Shown here: piece after piece, positions 48,652-57,366 of the stretch
Layout of the letters: the number at the start of each line of letters is the position of its first letter
Numbering within the stretch: the first letter of the stretch is position 1
Assembly: GCA_035765895.1 (NCBI GenBank)
Contig: DASTWL010000075.1
Span: 1 to 57,410 of the forward strand
Reading direction: 5' to 3'
Length of the DNA: 57,410 nt
Source: Verrucomicrobiia bacterium
GTDB taxonomy: Bacteria > Verrucomicrobiota > Verrucomicrobiia > Limisphaerales > DSYF01
Position numbers and translations under genes: made by a program
The notes under the pieces: model-generated
Told to the model about the DNA's origin: nothing
The model's database searches: none
The model's input: the letters and a program-made list of their open reading frames with translations, nothing else

Positions 48652-49407
48652 ATGGCAGCCATCGGCCGGTTTCAAAGGGGCGAGGAAACCTTCCACGCGA
48701 AAGTGGTGGATGGCGAATTGTTCAAGCTGCGCGGCGACGTCTTCGGTTCGCCTTCCTTCGACAAAAAACCTACCCCCTGGAAAGGCGTCCGCACACTGGT
48801 GCCCATTGTGCCCTCCAAGATCATCTCCGTGGGCGTCAATTACGCCGACCACGCCCGCGAAATGGGCCGCACCCCGCCGAAGGATCCCCTGATCTGGTTC
48901 AAGGCCACCACGTCGCTCATCCCCGATGGGGCGAAAATTGAGCTGCCGTTTCCCAAGCATCGCAACGATTACGAAGCCGAGCTGGCGGTGGTCATTGGCC
49001 GGAAGATCCGGAACGTGACGCCGGCGGCGGCCTCCCGTTACATCCTCGGCTACACGGCCGCGCAGGACATTACGGACCGCACCATCCAGGCGGCCGAAAG
49101 CCAGTGGGCCCGCGCGAAGTCGTTTGACACCTTCACGCCACTGGGACCTTACATCGAGACCAAGATCGACCCGCACGAATTGAGCATCCAACTGTTCCAG
49201 AACGGCCAGCTCCGGCAGAACTCAAACACCTGCCAGCTCATTTTCAACTGCTACCAGCTGGTCAGTTTCATCTCCACGAACATCACCCTCCTGCCGGGCG
49301 ACGTCATTCTCACCGGCACACCTGGCGGCATTGCTCCCATTCAAAGCGGCGACCGCCTCGAAGTGCGGATTCAGGGCCTCGCGCCGCTGGTCAACACGGT
49401 GAAGTAA
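48652..49407 (+). CDS. Fumarylacetoacetate hydrolase family protein
   Basis: A 251-residue FAH-fold hydrolase/decarboxylase. VGVNYADHAREMG, the metal-binding EAELAVVIGR, DITDRTIQ, RAKSFDTFTPLGPYI and GTPGGI are the family motifs. Its short length groups it with 2-hydroxyhepta-2,4-diene-1,7-dioate isomerase, acylpyruvate hydrolase and oxaloacetate tautomerase types rather than true FAH. ATG 48652 is the first start before the domain. It diverges from the protease gene. A hairpin array follows. Confidence 0.88.
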   Translation: MAAIGRFQRGEETFHAKVVDGELFKLRGDVFGSPSFDKKPTPWKGVRTLVPIVPSKIISVGVNYADHAREMGRTPPKDPLIWFKATTSLIPDGAKIELPFPKHRNDYEAELAVVIGRKIRNVTPAAASRYILGYTAAQDITDRTIQAAESQWARAKSFDTFTPLGPYIETKIDPHELSIQLFQNGQLRQNSNTCQLIFNCYQLVSFISTNITLLPGDVILTGTPGGIAPIQSGDRLEVRIQGLAPLVNTVK

Positions 49408-49590
49408 ACTGCGCCCGCTCGAATCTCACTGCGCCCCTTCAGATTGAAAGCGGTGGTATCCACCGCAGTCCAAAACGATGGCGCGTTGGTTGGGCCGCAT
49501 GAAAGTCGCCAAGTTGCAACGAGGCTTCATTCCACTGTTGATTTCGATTCCTCGCGGCTTTGCGTCTTTGTGTTTGGCCCCGACTTTGCC

Positions 49591-49710
49591 CGGAGCGCCG
49601 GCGTCCCCGCCGGCTTGTGCCGATCGATTCACGGCTCGCGTTCAATTCTGGTTTGATCGAACCGTCAATCTGCCCGTTTGTCCCAAGCCGCCGGGGACGG
49701 CGGCGCTCCC
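49591..49710. repeat. Inverted-repeat element A in the hairpin array
   Basis: 29-nt arms at 49591-49619 and 49682-49710 are inverted copies, identical at 25 of 29 positions. Each arm contains a hairpin of its own (49597-49614 and 49687-49704). Two of the four differences are compensatory, a G-C pair in one arm being C-G in the other, so both hairpins are kept. The spacer is 62 bp. Confidence 0.65.
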
Positions 49711-49731
49711 AAGGCCGTAAAGCGTCTTGGA

Positions 49732-49756
49732 GTGCGCCAGTCCTCTGGCGCTTTGG
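49732..49756 (+). repeat. Direct repeat, copy 1, with hairpin
   Basis: 25 nt (GTGCGCCAG, variable 4-nt loop, CTGGCGCTTTGG) repeated at 49973-49997 in the same orientation. Stems are identical and only the loop differs (TCCT here, CCCG there). The pair brackets element B. Confidence 0.65.
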
Positions 49757-49791
49757 CGGCAAGCAAGGACCGAACGTGCCGAAGGCACGAT

Positions 49792-49943
49792 GGAAATTAG
49801 CCAGCCACGTGAGTGGCTGGGTGGGGTGGAGTGATGATTCGTGCCGGAGGGCACGGTGGAGCAGGGCGTGATTCCCGGCGTCCCTTCAGGACGTGACGAT
49901 TTTGCGGGCGGCTGACCAGCCACGTTGTGGCTGGCTAATTTCC
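49792..49943. repeat. Inverted-repeat element B in the hairpin array
   Basis: GGAAATTAGCCAGCCAC at 49792-49808 recurs exactly inverted at 49927-49943, and each is followed inwards by a further 8 nt that pairs into an 8-bp hairpin (49801-49820, 49916-49934). Just outside each end lies another small hairpin (49775-49789, 49948-49960) whose stem bases differ between the ends but still pair. Confidence 0.65.
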
Positions 49944-49972
49944 GGTTGTCCCGTTGGGACGAAGCCGAGGCT

Positions 49973-49997
49973 GTGCGCCAGCCCGCTGGCGCTTTGG
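49973..49997 (+). repeat. Direct repeat, copy 2, with hairpin
   Basis: Second copy of the 25-nt unit at 49732-49756; same stem, loop CCCG. It ends 50 bp before the HNH-type gene stop. Confidence 0.65.
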
Positions 49998-50046
49998 AAT
50001 CAAATCACCGCTTTATTCGCCCCAACCCCAGACTAGATGATTTGAA

Positions 50047-50763
50047 TTATGGATAATTCATTCCCGAACCATTTGAATGAACAACGAAAAAACCAAAACA
50101 TTCGTAAAAGGCCAACATCCAAACGCCGGCATCCCGCGTTTCGTCAACATGACGCCAGCATTGAAAGGCGCGTTGGCCACATTCGAAATGCTCCGCTTGT
50201 TTTAGCGTCGCTATCAATCTCAACTGCCTATCGAACGGTTTTGGGTGAATATCAATCACGTCAAAATTTGATTGGTAGTAATCAAATCTTGGGTGAAGTG
50301 CAAACAGTAGCCCCTTCGTGATCCGAATCATGCCCTGATGGAATTCGTGTGCGGGGATGCGTGCTCGGGCGAGGCCGGGGTGATCTGCTAACGTTTGCAT
50401 CGAAGCGAGAAGGCTTTCGAAAAATCTCATTTGCCGACCCTTTGCCATCGTTCCCCCGAATACCTCTTGTTCTAGGATTTTCTGTCCTACCTCATTTCGG
50501 TCAAATGGAGTTGTAGCGGCAATCCGTAGCCGCTCATCGAATCCGGAATGTTGGTTGTTGCATCGGAAGCAGCAAGGAACGGCGATGAGGTTGGTCGGTT
50601 TCGGTGGCAGGAAAAGTCCAGATGGAGGAACGTGGTCGCGGGTTCTAAAATCCGCAGATGGTCGTTCGCCAGAGCGCAGCGCATAGCTCCGAACTGGTAT
50701 CCCACACAGATAGCACCGTTCATCGTGCTTACCGGACTTCTTTGATTTCACGACGCCAACCAT
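50047..50763 (-). CDS. HNH-type nuclease-like protein
   Basis: A 238-residue protein with an N-terminal HNH-type zinc/nuclease domain: CYLCG (17-21), RDHVPPSGLF (DH at 43-44 as metal and base residues), NLIAVPCC (Asn58) and CCFRCNNQHSG (65-68 zinc Cys pair). The C-terminal 150 residues match no family I know. It starts inside the 3' end of the kinase gene, with 35 bp overlap, so the two are translationally linked. GC is well below the neighbours. It could be a DNA or RNA nuclease or a degraded zinc-binding domain. Confidence 0.7.
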   Translation of the reverse strand: MVGVVKSKKSGKHDERCYLCGIPVRSYALRSGERPSADFRTRDHVPPSGLFLPPKPTNLIAVPCCFRCNNQHSGFDERLRIAATTPFDRNEVGQKILEQEVFGGTMAKGRQMRFFESLLASMQTLADHPGLARARIPAHEFHQGMIRITKGLLFALHPRFDYYQSNFDVIDIHPKPFDRQLRLIATLKQAEHFECGQRAFQCWRHVDETRDAGVWMLAFYECFGFFVVHSNGSGMNYP

Positions 50764-52204
50764 TTTCAGTCTTTATCCAAACTACCCTAGTCAGCGCTTT
50801 GTCCAACTCCTTCTTGATGCGTCCACGCGCGCGGTCAATCACGTCACCAATCAGTTCTAAAAACCCGGTGGCGTCTTGTGGTGTTGCCTGAACGAGGCAA
50901 TTTCGAACGAGTTGTTTGCGGAGTAATTCGTAGGTCCATTTCTCCTGCTGGCGATCAAGCAGGTAGGACGCTGCGTATTCTTCAAGACGCGCGCGCAAAG
51001 AGCTCTCTGACAGCATCCCGCGTGTCTTGTGAAAGTCCTTTCTCACGAATTCGTTTTCGCAGGCGCTGCGCAAATCTGCCCCAGCAAAGCTAAAAAGGCG
51101 TGCGAATGTGGCCTTGTCGGGGATTCCTTTGCCAAGCCTCCACGATAAATCAATCACTGGAAATACAACGAAAAAGGCGACAAGCTCGTCTCGCAGAAGT
51201 CCATCATTGGGCTTCGCTAAATTCAGAAAATGGGTCGTCATCTTTAGCGAAGTGTCCCGGATTACTCCTTTCAGGGTCAGATCATCCTGCGCTGCAAATG
51301 CAGTGAGGAATTCCTCGATGCTCTGAGGCCTTTCGGAATAGTCGAGGCTCAATGCGCTATCGATAAGATGAAGCAGTCTGCCGCTGATGCGGCCTTGCCC
51401 TACCTCGACTGCTGGACGAAGTGAGTCTTCGCGCAACCTGTTTGGGGCCGGGAGCGGAGGCTTTCCTGTGACGAGTTCGTAGAGAGTCGCACCGATTGCG
51501 TAAATGTCTGTCCACGGTCCTAATCGCCCGCCCGGCATGAGCTGTTCTGGCGGTGCGTAGGCGGGTGTAGCGATGACCTGATGTTCAGTGCTTGAATCCA
51601 CCTGAAACTGGACGGCGGCTCCAAGGTCTATCAACACGGGATTCCCATCGCCCCTGACGATTATGTTGTCAGGCTTGATGTCCCGGTGAACTAGTCCTGC
51701 CATATGCATTGCGAGAACCCCTTGGAAAAGCGGCTCTGCTATTCCAGCAATCTCCTCATCTGCAAAATTCGATCCCCTCTTCAGTATCAAATCACGCAGA
51801 GTAAGGCCGGTTTCGAAGCTCATCGCGAAATACGCCGTTGAATGAGCCTCGAAGAATCGCGTGACCCGAACGATGTTTGGGTGATTAAACTTCGCCAGTC
51901 GCCGGACTTCGGCCAAGAATTCGCGTTTTCCCTCCTGAAACCTTGGGGCTAGGACAGGACAAATCGGTTTCAAATCACCACCATTTCCCCTCGCGACAAG
52001 CCCACGGGGAGCAAATTCCTTGATGACGCAAAAATTTTGTAGGTTCCGATCTCGGCAAAGATACGTGATTCCGAACCCGCCCCTGCCGAGGACTTTTACG
52101 ACTTCATATTCAAGAAACCTGCTGCCGGGAGCGAACGGCGTCGTCGGCTGGAAGGTCGGCCCAGCAGGTTTGCCTTGCCCTAAAATCTTATCGAAAAGTC
52201 CCAT
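50729..52204 (-). CDS. Serine/threonine protein kinase with unknown C-terminal domain
   Basis: A 491-residue Hanks-type kinase. Motifs: glycine loop LGRGGFGITYLC (39-50), Lys62 in VIKEFAP, HRDIKPDN (catalytic Asp175), DLG (193-195) in place of DFG, and PAYAPPEQ. The kinase domain ends near 300. Residues 300-491 are a helical region with no recognised domain and no transmembrane helix, so the protein is cytosolic. GC is roughly 48-55% against about 63% in proS next door. It is the upstream gene of a two-gene cassette with the HNH-type protein and diverges from proS across 118 bp. Confidence 0.88.
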   Translation of the reverse strand: MGLFDKILGQGKPAGPTFQPTTPFAPGSRFLEYEVVKVLGRGGFGITYLCRDRNLQNFCVIKEFAPRGLVARGNGGDLKPICPVLAPRFQEGKREFLAEVRRLAKFNHPNIVRVTRFFEAHSTAYFAMSFETGLTLRDLILKRGSNFADEEIAGIAEPLFQGVLAMHMAGLVHRDIKPDNIIVRGDGNPVLIDLGAAVQFQVDSSTEHQVIATPAYAPPEQLMPGGRLGPWTDIYAIGATLYELVTGKPPLPAPNRLREDSLRPAVEVGQGRISGRLLHLIDSALSLDYSERPQSIEEFLTAFAAQDDLTLKGVIRDTSLKMTTHFLNLAKPNDGLLRDELVAFFVVFPVIDLSWRLGKGIPDKATFARLFSFAGADLRSACENEFVRKDFHKTRGMLSESSLRARLEEYAASYLLDRQQEKWTYELLRKQLVRNCLVQATPQDATGFLELIGDVIDRARGRIKKELDKALTRVVWIKTENGWRREIKEVR

Positions 52205-52322
52205 GCAATTTGGCGCGCCGAGTTTGGAGGAGGTGGGGTTGCCATTTCAACGCCAGAGACGGATTAATTGCCTTTCAATTTTTCCTAGTTCCCCCCGCCC
52301 GTGATTCGTAGTCTCTGCGCCC

Positions 52323-54047
52323 ATGCGTTGGACACAGACATTCATCCCGACACTGAAAGAATCGCCGGCGGACGCGGAGATCGCGTCGCACAAGCTGCTG
52401 CTGCGCGCGGGGCTCATCCGCAAGCTCGGTGCGGGCGTTTATACCTTCCTGCCTCTCGGCTTGCGCGCGTTGCGCAAGGTGGAGCAGATCGTCCGCGAGG
52501 AGATGGATCGCGCCGGGGCGATGGAGGTGCTCATGCCCGCCATCCAGCCGAAGGAAATCTGGGAGCAGAGCGGGCGTTACGAGACGGCGAGCGGCGTGCT
52601 CTTCAAGGTGAAGGACAGCGCGCAACGCGACTGGGTGCTCAGCCCGACGGCCGAGGAGGTCATCACGTCGCTGGCGGCGAACGAGATCAGTTCGTATCGC
52701 CAGTTGCCGAAGAATTTTTACCAGGTGAGCCTGAAATTCCGCGATGAGATCCGTCCGCGCTTCGGCCTGATGCGCGCGAAGGAGTTCATCATGAAAGACG
52801 CGTATTCGTTCGATACGACGGACGAGGGCGCGATGGCGAGCTATCACAAGATGTATGACGCCTACAAACGCATCTTTGCGCGGTGCGGCCTGAAGGCGTT
52901 CCCGGTCGAGGCGGACACGGGCGTGATCGGCGGCAATTACTCGCACGAGTTCATGGTGCCGGCCGAGACGGGCGAGAATGACGTGGTGTATTGCGAGGCG
53001 TGCGGTTACGCGGCGAACATTGAGAAGGCGACGAGCGGCCTGCCGAAGACGGCGCCCCGCGAGATCGGCGCGGCGGTGGAGAAATTCCCGACGCCCGGCG
53101 TGGTGACGATCGAGGCGCTGGCGAAGGAGCCTTACAAGGTCGCGGCGAACCGGCAGATCAAGACGCTGGTTTACATCCTGGACAGCAAGCCGGTGATCAT
53201 CCTCGTGCGCGGCGACGATCAGTTGAACGAGACGAAGCTCATGGCGCGCACGGGTGCCGTGGCGGCGCGGCCCGCGACGGTGGATGAGATTGTGGCGTTG
53301 CTCGGCGCGAAGCCGGGTTCGCTCGGCGCCGTGGTGAACGTGCCCGCAGAGGTTCCGGTTTACGCCGATGAACGCCTGCAAGGCGCGAACGACATGACGA
53401 CGGGCGCGAACGAGGACGGTTTCCATTTCCGCAACGTCTCGATGGAGCGCGACATCAAGGTGACGCAATGGTTCGACCTGCGCACCGTGAAGGTGGGAGA
53501 GCCGTGCGTGAAGTGCGGCAAGCCGGTGAAGATCCAGCGCGCCATCGAGGTGGGCCACGTCTTCAAGCTCGGCACGAAATACAGCGAGAAACTGAACGCG
53601 CTCTACCTCGACGAAGCGGGCAAGCAGCATCCGGCGGTGATGGGTTGCTACGGCATCGGCGTGACGCGCACGTTGCAGGCGGTCATCGAGCAGTCAAACG
53701 ACAAGGACGGCATCATCTGGCCCGTCGGCACGGCGCCTTACACGGTCTGCATCACGCCACTGAGCGTGAAGCCCGACAGCGACGTGATGAAGCTCGCGGA
53801 GAAATATTACGCCGAACTTACAGCGAAAGGTGTGGATGTCATCCTCGACGACCGCGATGAACGGCCCGGGTTCAAGTTCAAGGATTCAGAGCTGGTCGGA
53901 TTCCCCATCCGCATCGGCATCGGCGAGAAATCTCTGGCGAAGGGCGAGGTGGAGATCAAGCCGCGTGCCGGAGCGCTTGCTGCGGTGAAGAGTGAGGATG
54001 CCATCACGAAGGTGATGGAACTGATCGCCGCGGGTCAAACCGCCTAA
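52323..54047 (+). CDS. proS: Prolyl-tRNA synthetase
   Basis: A 574-residue class II synthetase of the bacterial type with an editing (INS) domain. SHKLLLRAGLIRKLGAGVYTFLPLG is motif 1; KFRDEIRPRFGLMRAKEFIMKDAYSF covers motif 2; motif 3 is GCYGIGVTR. The INS domain spans about 225-405 and includes CEACGY and a later CVKCGK. The C-terminal anticodon-binding domain holds the DDRDERPGFKFKDSEL segment. It is followed 12 bp later by a CPBP protease. Confidence 0.97.
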   Translation: MRWTQTFIPTLKESPADAEIASHKLLLRAGLIRKLGAGVYTFLPLGLRALRKVEQIVREEMDRAGAMEVLMPAIQPKEIWEQSGRYETASGVLFKVKDSAQRDWVLSPTAEEVITSLAANEISSYRQLPKNFYQVSLKFRDEIRPRFGLMRAKEFIMKDAYSFDTTDEGAMASYHKMYDAYKRIFARCGLKAFPVEADTGVIGGNYSHEFMVPAETGENDVVYCEACGYAANIEKATSGLPKTAPREIGAAVEKFPTPGVVTIEALAKEPYKVAANRQIKTLVYILDSKPVIILVRGDDQLNETKLMARTGAVAARPATVDEIVALLGAKPGSLGAVVNVPAEVPVYADERLQGANDMTTGANEDGFHFRNVSMERDIKVTQWFDLRTVKVGEPCVKCGKPVKIQRAIEVGHVFKLGTKYSEKLNALYLDEAGKQHPAVMGCYGIGVTRTLQAVIEQSNDKDGIIWPVGTAPYTVCITPLSVKPDSDVMKLAEKYYAELTAKGVDVILDDRDERPGFKFKDSELVGFPIRIGIGEKSLAKGEVEIKPRAGALAAVKSEDAITKVMELIAAGQTA

Positions 54048-54059
54048 CCGATCGCCGCC

Positions 54060-54956
54060 ATGCAACGCACGCTGCGCCAACCGGGCTTCTGGCTGGCGTG
54101 CGGGCTGATGGCGATTGGCATTGCGAGCCAGGGGATCCTGGCCGCAGTGCTGGCCCTGGTGGACATCGTGTGGCGGCAGGCGGGTTTCGGTGCCCTGCAG
54201 CTTGAGCGGGATCCGCTGGCGGAAGGCATCATCAATCTGCTGGCACTCGGGCTGGCGATCGGCGTCGGCCTGCTCGTCAACCGCCTCCCGCCGCGCCGCG
54301 CCTTTCCCTTCACCCCCATTCCACGTCCGGCGTGGGGCTGGTTCGTGTTGGTGGTCGTTGGGGCGGCCATCGTGCTGTCGGAGGTGGACAATCTATTCCG
54401 CTGGCTGCTGCCGCCGCCTCGCTGGGTGGTCGAGATGATGGCGGAGATTTTTCTGGTCCGGGGCCGGTTTGGCTCGATGTTTTTCACGATCGTCATCGTG
54501 GCGCCGGTGATGGAGGAGTTGCTGTTTCGCGGCCTCATTTTGCGGGGATTGCTTGGGCGGTTTCGTCCGTGGACGGCGGTGCTGATGAGCGCCATGCTGT
54601 TTGGTTTGATGCATGTGAACCCGTGGCAGATGGTGCCAACATTTTTTCTGGGATGGGTGTTCGGCTGGTTTTACCTGCGCACCGGTTCGCTGTGGCCCTG
54701 TGTAGCGGCTCACGCCCTCAACAATCTGCTGTTCCTGGTGGTGATCAGCGCGCCGTTTGGCTTGTGGCAGCCGACGCAGGCGGAGGAACTCGCAGCGGCG
54801 AGGTTTCAGCCGTGGTGGCTCGATGTCGTGGGCGGCGGCGTGCTGGCGCTGGGGCTCTGGCAGTTCCGGCGGGCCACGGCTGCGCTGGCGGACGAAGGGA
54901 GCGTTCATGACCGGCCAATGACTGCACCGGATTTGCCGCCCGTGTTGCCAACGTGA
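54060..54956 (+). CDS. CPBP-family intramembrane metalloprotease
   Basis: A 298-residue membrane protein with about eight hydrophobic segments. The CPBP/Abi active site is intact: E152-E153 in VMEELLFRG, H185 in GLMHVNPWQ and H218 in AAHALNN. Members process prenylated or other membrane proteins; some bacterial relatives give bacteriocin immunity. Substrate unknown. The 12-bp gap from proS suggests co-transcription. The hybrid kinase reads convergently with only 5 bp between stops. Confidence 0.9.
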   Translation: MQRTLRQPGFWLACGLMAIGIASQGILAAVLALVDIVWRQAGFGALQLERDPLAEGIINLLALGLAIGVGLLVNRLPPRRAFPFTPIPRPAWGWFVLVVVGAAIVLSEVDNLFRWLLPPPRWVVEMMAEIFLVRGRFGSMFFTIVIVAPVMEELLFRGLILRGLLGRFRPWTAVLMSAMLFGLMHVNPWQMVPTFFLGWVFGWFYLRTGSLWPCVAAHALNNLLFLVVISAPFGLWQPTQAEELAAARFQPWWLDVVGGGVLALGLWQFRRATAALADEGSVHDRPMTAPDLPPVLPT

Positions 54957-54961
54957 TTGGT

Positions 54962-57298
54962 CTACCGGCGGGAACGCGGCTGTGCGTCGAGGGCGTTGCG
55001 GATGGCGCGGGCGAGCACATCCAAATTGTAGGGCTTCTGCACGAAGGTGATGTTCTTGTTTCCGCTCAGTTCATCCGAGATGTCGTCCACGCTGTAGCCG
55101 CTGGCGATGACGACGGGGAGGCGCGGCCGCTCCCGGATGAGTTGCTTGGCAAGGTCGCGGCCGCTCATGCCGCCAGGCATCACCATGTCCGTGAGCACAA
55201 GGTTGATGGCCCCGGACTCACTTTTCCACAAGGCCAGCGCCTCGGCGGCCGAGGCGGCCTGCAGGTGTTTGTAACCGAAACTTTCGAGGATTTGCACGGC
55301 CATCTCGCGCAGCTCCGGCTCATCTTCGACCACCAGAATGGTCTCGTCGCCGCCCGGGGCGGGCGCGTTGATGGGCAGTTCCTGCTGGATGACTTCCGTG
55401 TCCGGCTGCCGGGCGGCCACCGGCAAATACACGCTGAACGTGGTGCCGGTGCCGACTTCGCTGGCCACTTCCACCCAGCCTTCGTGTTGTTTGACGATGC
55501 CGTAAACCGTGGCGAGACCGAGCCCCGTGCCTTTGCCCACTTCCTTGGTTGTGAAGAACGGCTCGAAGATCCGGTTGATGGTTGCCTGATCCATGCCGGT
55601 GCCGGTGTCCGACACATCGAGGCGAATGAAGGTGCCCGGACGACCCTGCGGATGCAGGTGGATGTCCTCCTCGTTCAGCTGGGTGACCTTGGTGTGAATG
55701 CACACCGAACCGCCGGCGGGCATGGCATCGCGGGCGTTGACGACCAGATTCATGATCACCTGTTCGATTTCGTTTTTGTCACCGTCCATGCGCGGCAGGC
55801 TGGCGGTGGGGGAGAATTCGAGAATGACCGTTTCCCCGAGCAGCCGGCGGAGCATGTCACTCATGCCCTGCACCACCTGCGTCAAATCCAGCGGCACAGT
55901 CTGCTTCACGTTCTTGCGGGAAAACATGAGCAACTGGCGCGTCAACCCCGCCGCCCGCTCGGCCGCGAAGTAAATGGCCTCCGCCGAATCCTGGGCGCTG
56001 GCCGTGAGGCCGGCCTTTTTCAACAGGATGCCGGCGTGTCCCTGGATGACGGTCAGCATGTTGTTGAAATCATGCGCCACGCCGGCGGCCAGTTGACCGA
56101 TGGCCAGCATCTTGTCCGCCTGCCGCAGACTGGCTTCGAGCTTCACCTGCTCCGTGGTGTCGGTGATGTAACAATGCACGAGGTGGTCCTGGGACACGGG
56201 ATGAATCAGCCACGACAGTGTGCGCCCGTTCAGCTGGGTGTCGAAACTGAGGTGGTTCTGGCCGGATTCGAGGGCGTGATCCACCAGTTCGAGGACGTTC
56301 TCGGGCAGCAGTTCGCGCGGATGGGTGCGGCCGGTTTCGTGCGCGAGCTTGAACGCGGCATCATTGGCATAAGTGATCTTGCCGGACTGGGTGATTTCCA
56401 CCGCGGGTGTCGGGTTCAACTGGGCGAACACCGCGCGCTTCTGGATTTCGGCCTCGGCCCGTTTGCGGTCGAAGGTCATGGCCAGCAGGTTTGCCACGGC
56501 GCGCAGAAACTGTTCGTCGTCGTCGGTGAATTCGTGCGGTTTCGCCAAATGCGCCCCCAGCACGCCGTAGGGGCGTTTGCGGTTTTGCCCGATGATGGGA
56601 ACCGTGACCCCGCTGACGGCGCCGTGGGAACGGGCGAGGGTGGAGGAGGGAAAGCGCTGATCGGTGTGATAATTTTGCACGCGGATGGCTTCGAGCAACT
56701 TGATGGCACAGCCGGGCAGCGAATCGGGTGTGGCCTCTTGAAGCACCTGTCCAACCAAACCTTCCTTCCATCCCGCACTGGCCCGCAGGGTGAATTCGTG
56801 ACGATGCGCGTCGAACTCAAGCACCTCGCAAAAATCCACCTCCAGCGTTTGTGACACCAGGTTGACGGACTGCCCCATCAGCGCATCCACGTCGTTCGTC
56901 GTAAGTGCAAACTGGCCGAGGGCCGCCACGGCTGTCTGTTGCTGGGCGCGGGTGCGCAAGGCCCGGTCCACCGCCTCCCGTTCCCGGGCCCGCTCCTCCA
57001 GGGTTTCGGCCATGCGGTCGATGCTGCGCGCCAGTTCGCCCAGTTCGCCCGTTTCGTGCGCGAAGCCGGTGCGCGCCGACAGATTCCCGCGGGCCAGGCG
57101 CGTGGTCGTTTCCAGCAGCACCCGCACCTGCCGGATGATGAACCGCTCCCCGCCGAACCACGCGGCCGCCAGCGCCAGCAGCCCCGCGGCAAAGCCGGCG
57201 ATCTCGATCCCCACGATGAACGCCACGAGCCAGCCGATCACCACCGCAATGAACACGGTTCCGACCAGACGGGCGCGCAAACTGGAAAATCGAATCAT
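54962..57298 (-). CDS. Hybrid sensor histidine kinase
   Basis: A 778-residue membrane sensor. Order: an N-terminal pair of hydrophobic segments, HAMP (RLARGNLSART), a GAF domain (about 120-290, GVTVPIIGQ), a PAS domain (ITQSGKITYANDAAF), HisKA with the phospho-His in AGVAHDFNNML, a HATPase domain (NLVVNARDAM, DTGTGMD, GKGTGLGLATVYG) and a C-terminal receiver (VVEDEPELRE, phospho-Asp in VLTDMVMPGGMSG, Lys in QKPYNL). The periplasmic loop is minimal, so sensing is probably cytosolic through GAF and PAS. ATG 57298 (MIRFSS) is preferred over 57349. Confidence 0.93.
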   Translation of the reverse strand: MIRFSSLRARLVGTVFIAVVIGWLVAFIVGIEIAGFAAGLLALAAAWFGGERFIIRQVRVLLETTTRLARGNLSARTGFAHETGELGELARSIDRMAETLEERAREREAVDRALRTRAQQQTAVAALGQFALTTNDVDALMGQSVNLVSQTLEVDFCEVLEFDAHRHEFTLRASAGWKEGLVGQVLQEATPDSLPGCAIKLLEAIRVQNYHTDQRFPSSTLARSHGAVSGVTVPIIGQNRKRPYGVLGAHLAKPHEFTDDDEQFLRAVANLLAMTFDRKRAEAEIQKRAVFAQLNPTPAVEITQSGKITYANDAAFKLAHETGRTHPRELLPENVLELVDHALESGQNHLSFDTQLNGRTLSWLIHPVSQDHLVHCYITDTTEQVKLEASLRQADKMLAIGQLAAGVAHDFNNMLTVIQGHAGILLKKAGLTASAQDSAEAIYFAAERAAGLTRQLLMFSRKNVKQTVPLDLTQVVQGMSDMLRRLLGETVILEFSPTASLPRMDGDKNEIEQVIMNLVVNARDAMPAGGSVCIHTKVTQLNEEDIHLHPQGRPGTFIRLDVSDTGTGMDQATINRIFEPFFTTKEVGKGTGLGLATVYGIVKQHEGWVEVASEVGTGTTFSVYLPVAARQPDTEVIQQELPINAPAPGGDETILVVEDEPELREMAVQILESFGYKHLQAASAAEALALWKSESGAINLVLTDMVMPGGMSGRDLAKQLIRERPRLPVVIASGYSVDDISDELSGNKNITFVQKPYNLDVLARAIRNALDAQPRSRR

Positions 57299-57366
57299 GC
57301 CGGCCAAGAATGTCGGGGCGACTGTATCGTCCGGTCGGAGGGGGCGCAAAGTGATTTGCAGCGCCG

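Larger units (their letters stand above)
49408..50046. other. Non-coding region packed with hairpins
   Basis: 639 bp without a credible gene: small ORFs here have no homologous character and run across palindromes. Eleven short hairpins with 5-8 bp stems lie at 49450-49466, 49597-49614, 49687-49704, 49734-49751, 49775-49789, 49801-49820, 49840-49855, 49879-49893, 49916-49934, 49948-49960 and 49975-49992. Several fall into inverted or direct pairs (next entries). No T-run follows any of them, so they are not simple terminators. Confidence 0.8.

Noticed and set aside
49439-49923. Several 70-107 codon frames in the hairpin region
   Set aside because: They run through palindromes in both directions and have no homologous character; the region is better read as repeats.
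49734-49992. CRISPR array
   Set aside because: Units are different small palindromes in inverted and direct order, not identical repeats with regular unique spacers, and no cas genes are near.
54953-56854. 633-codon plus-strand frame opposite the hybrid kinase
   Set aside because: Shadow of the kinase; overlaps all of its conserved domains and shows no motif of its own.
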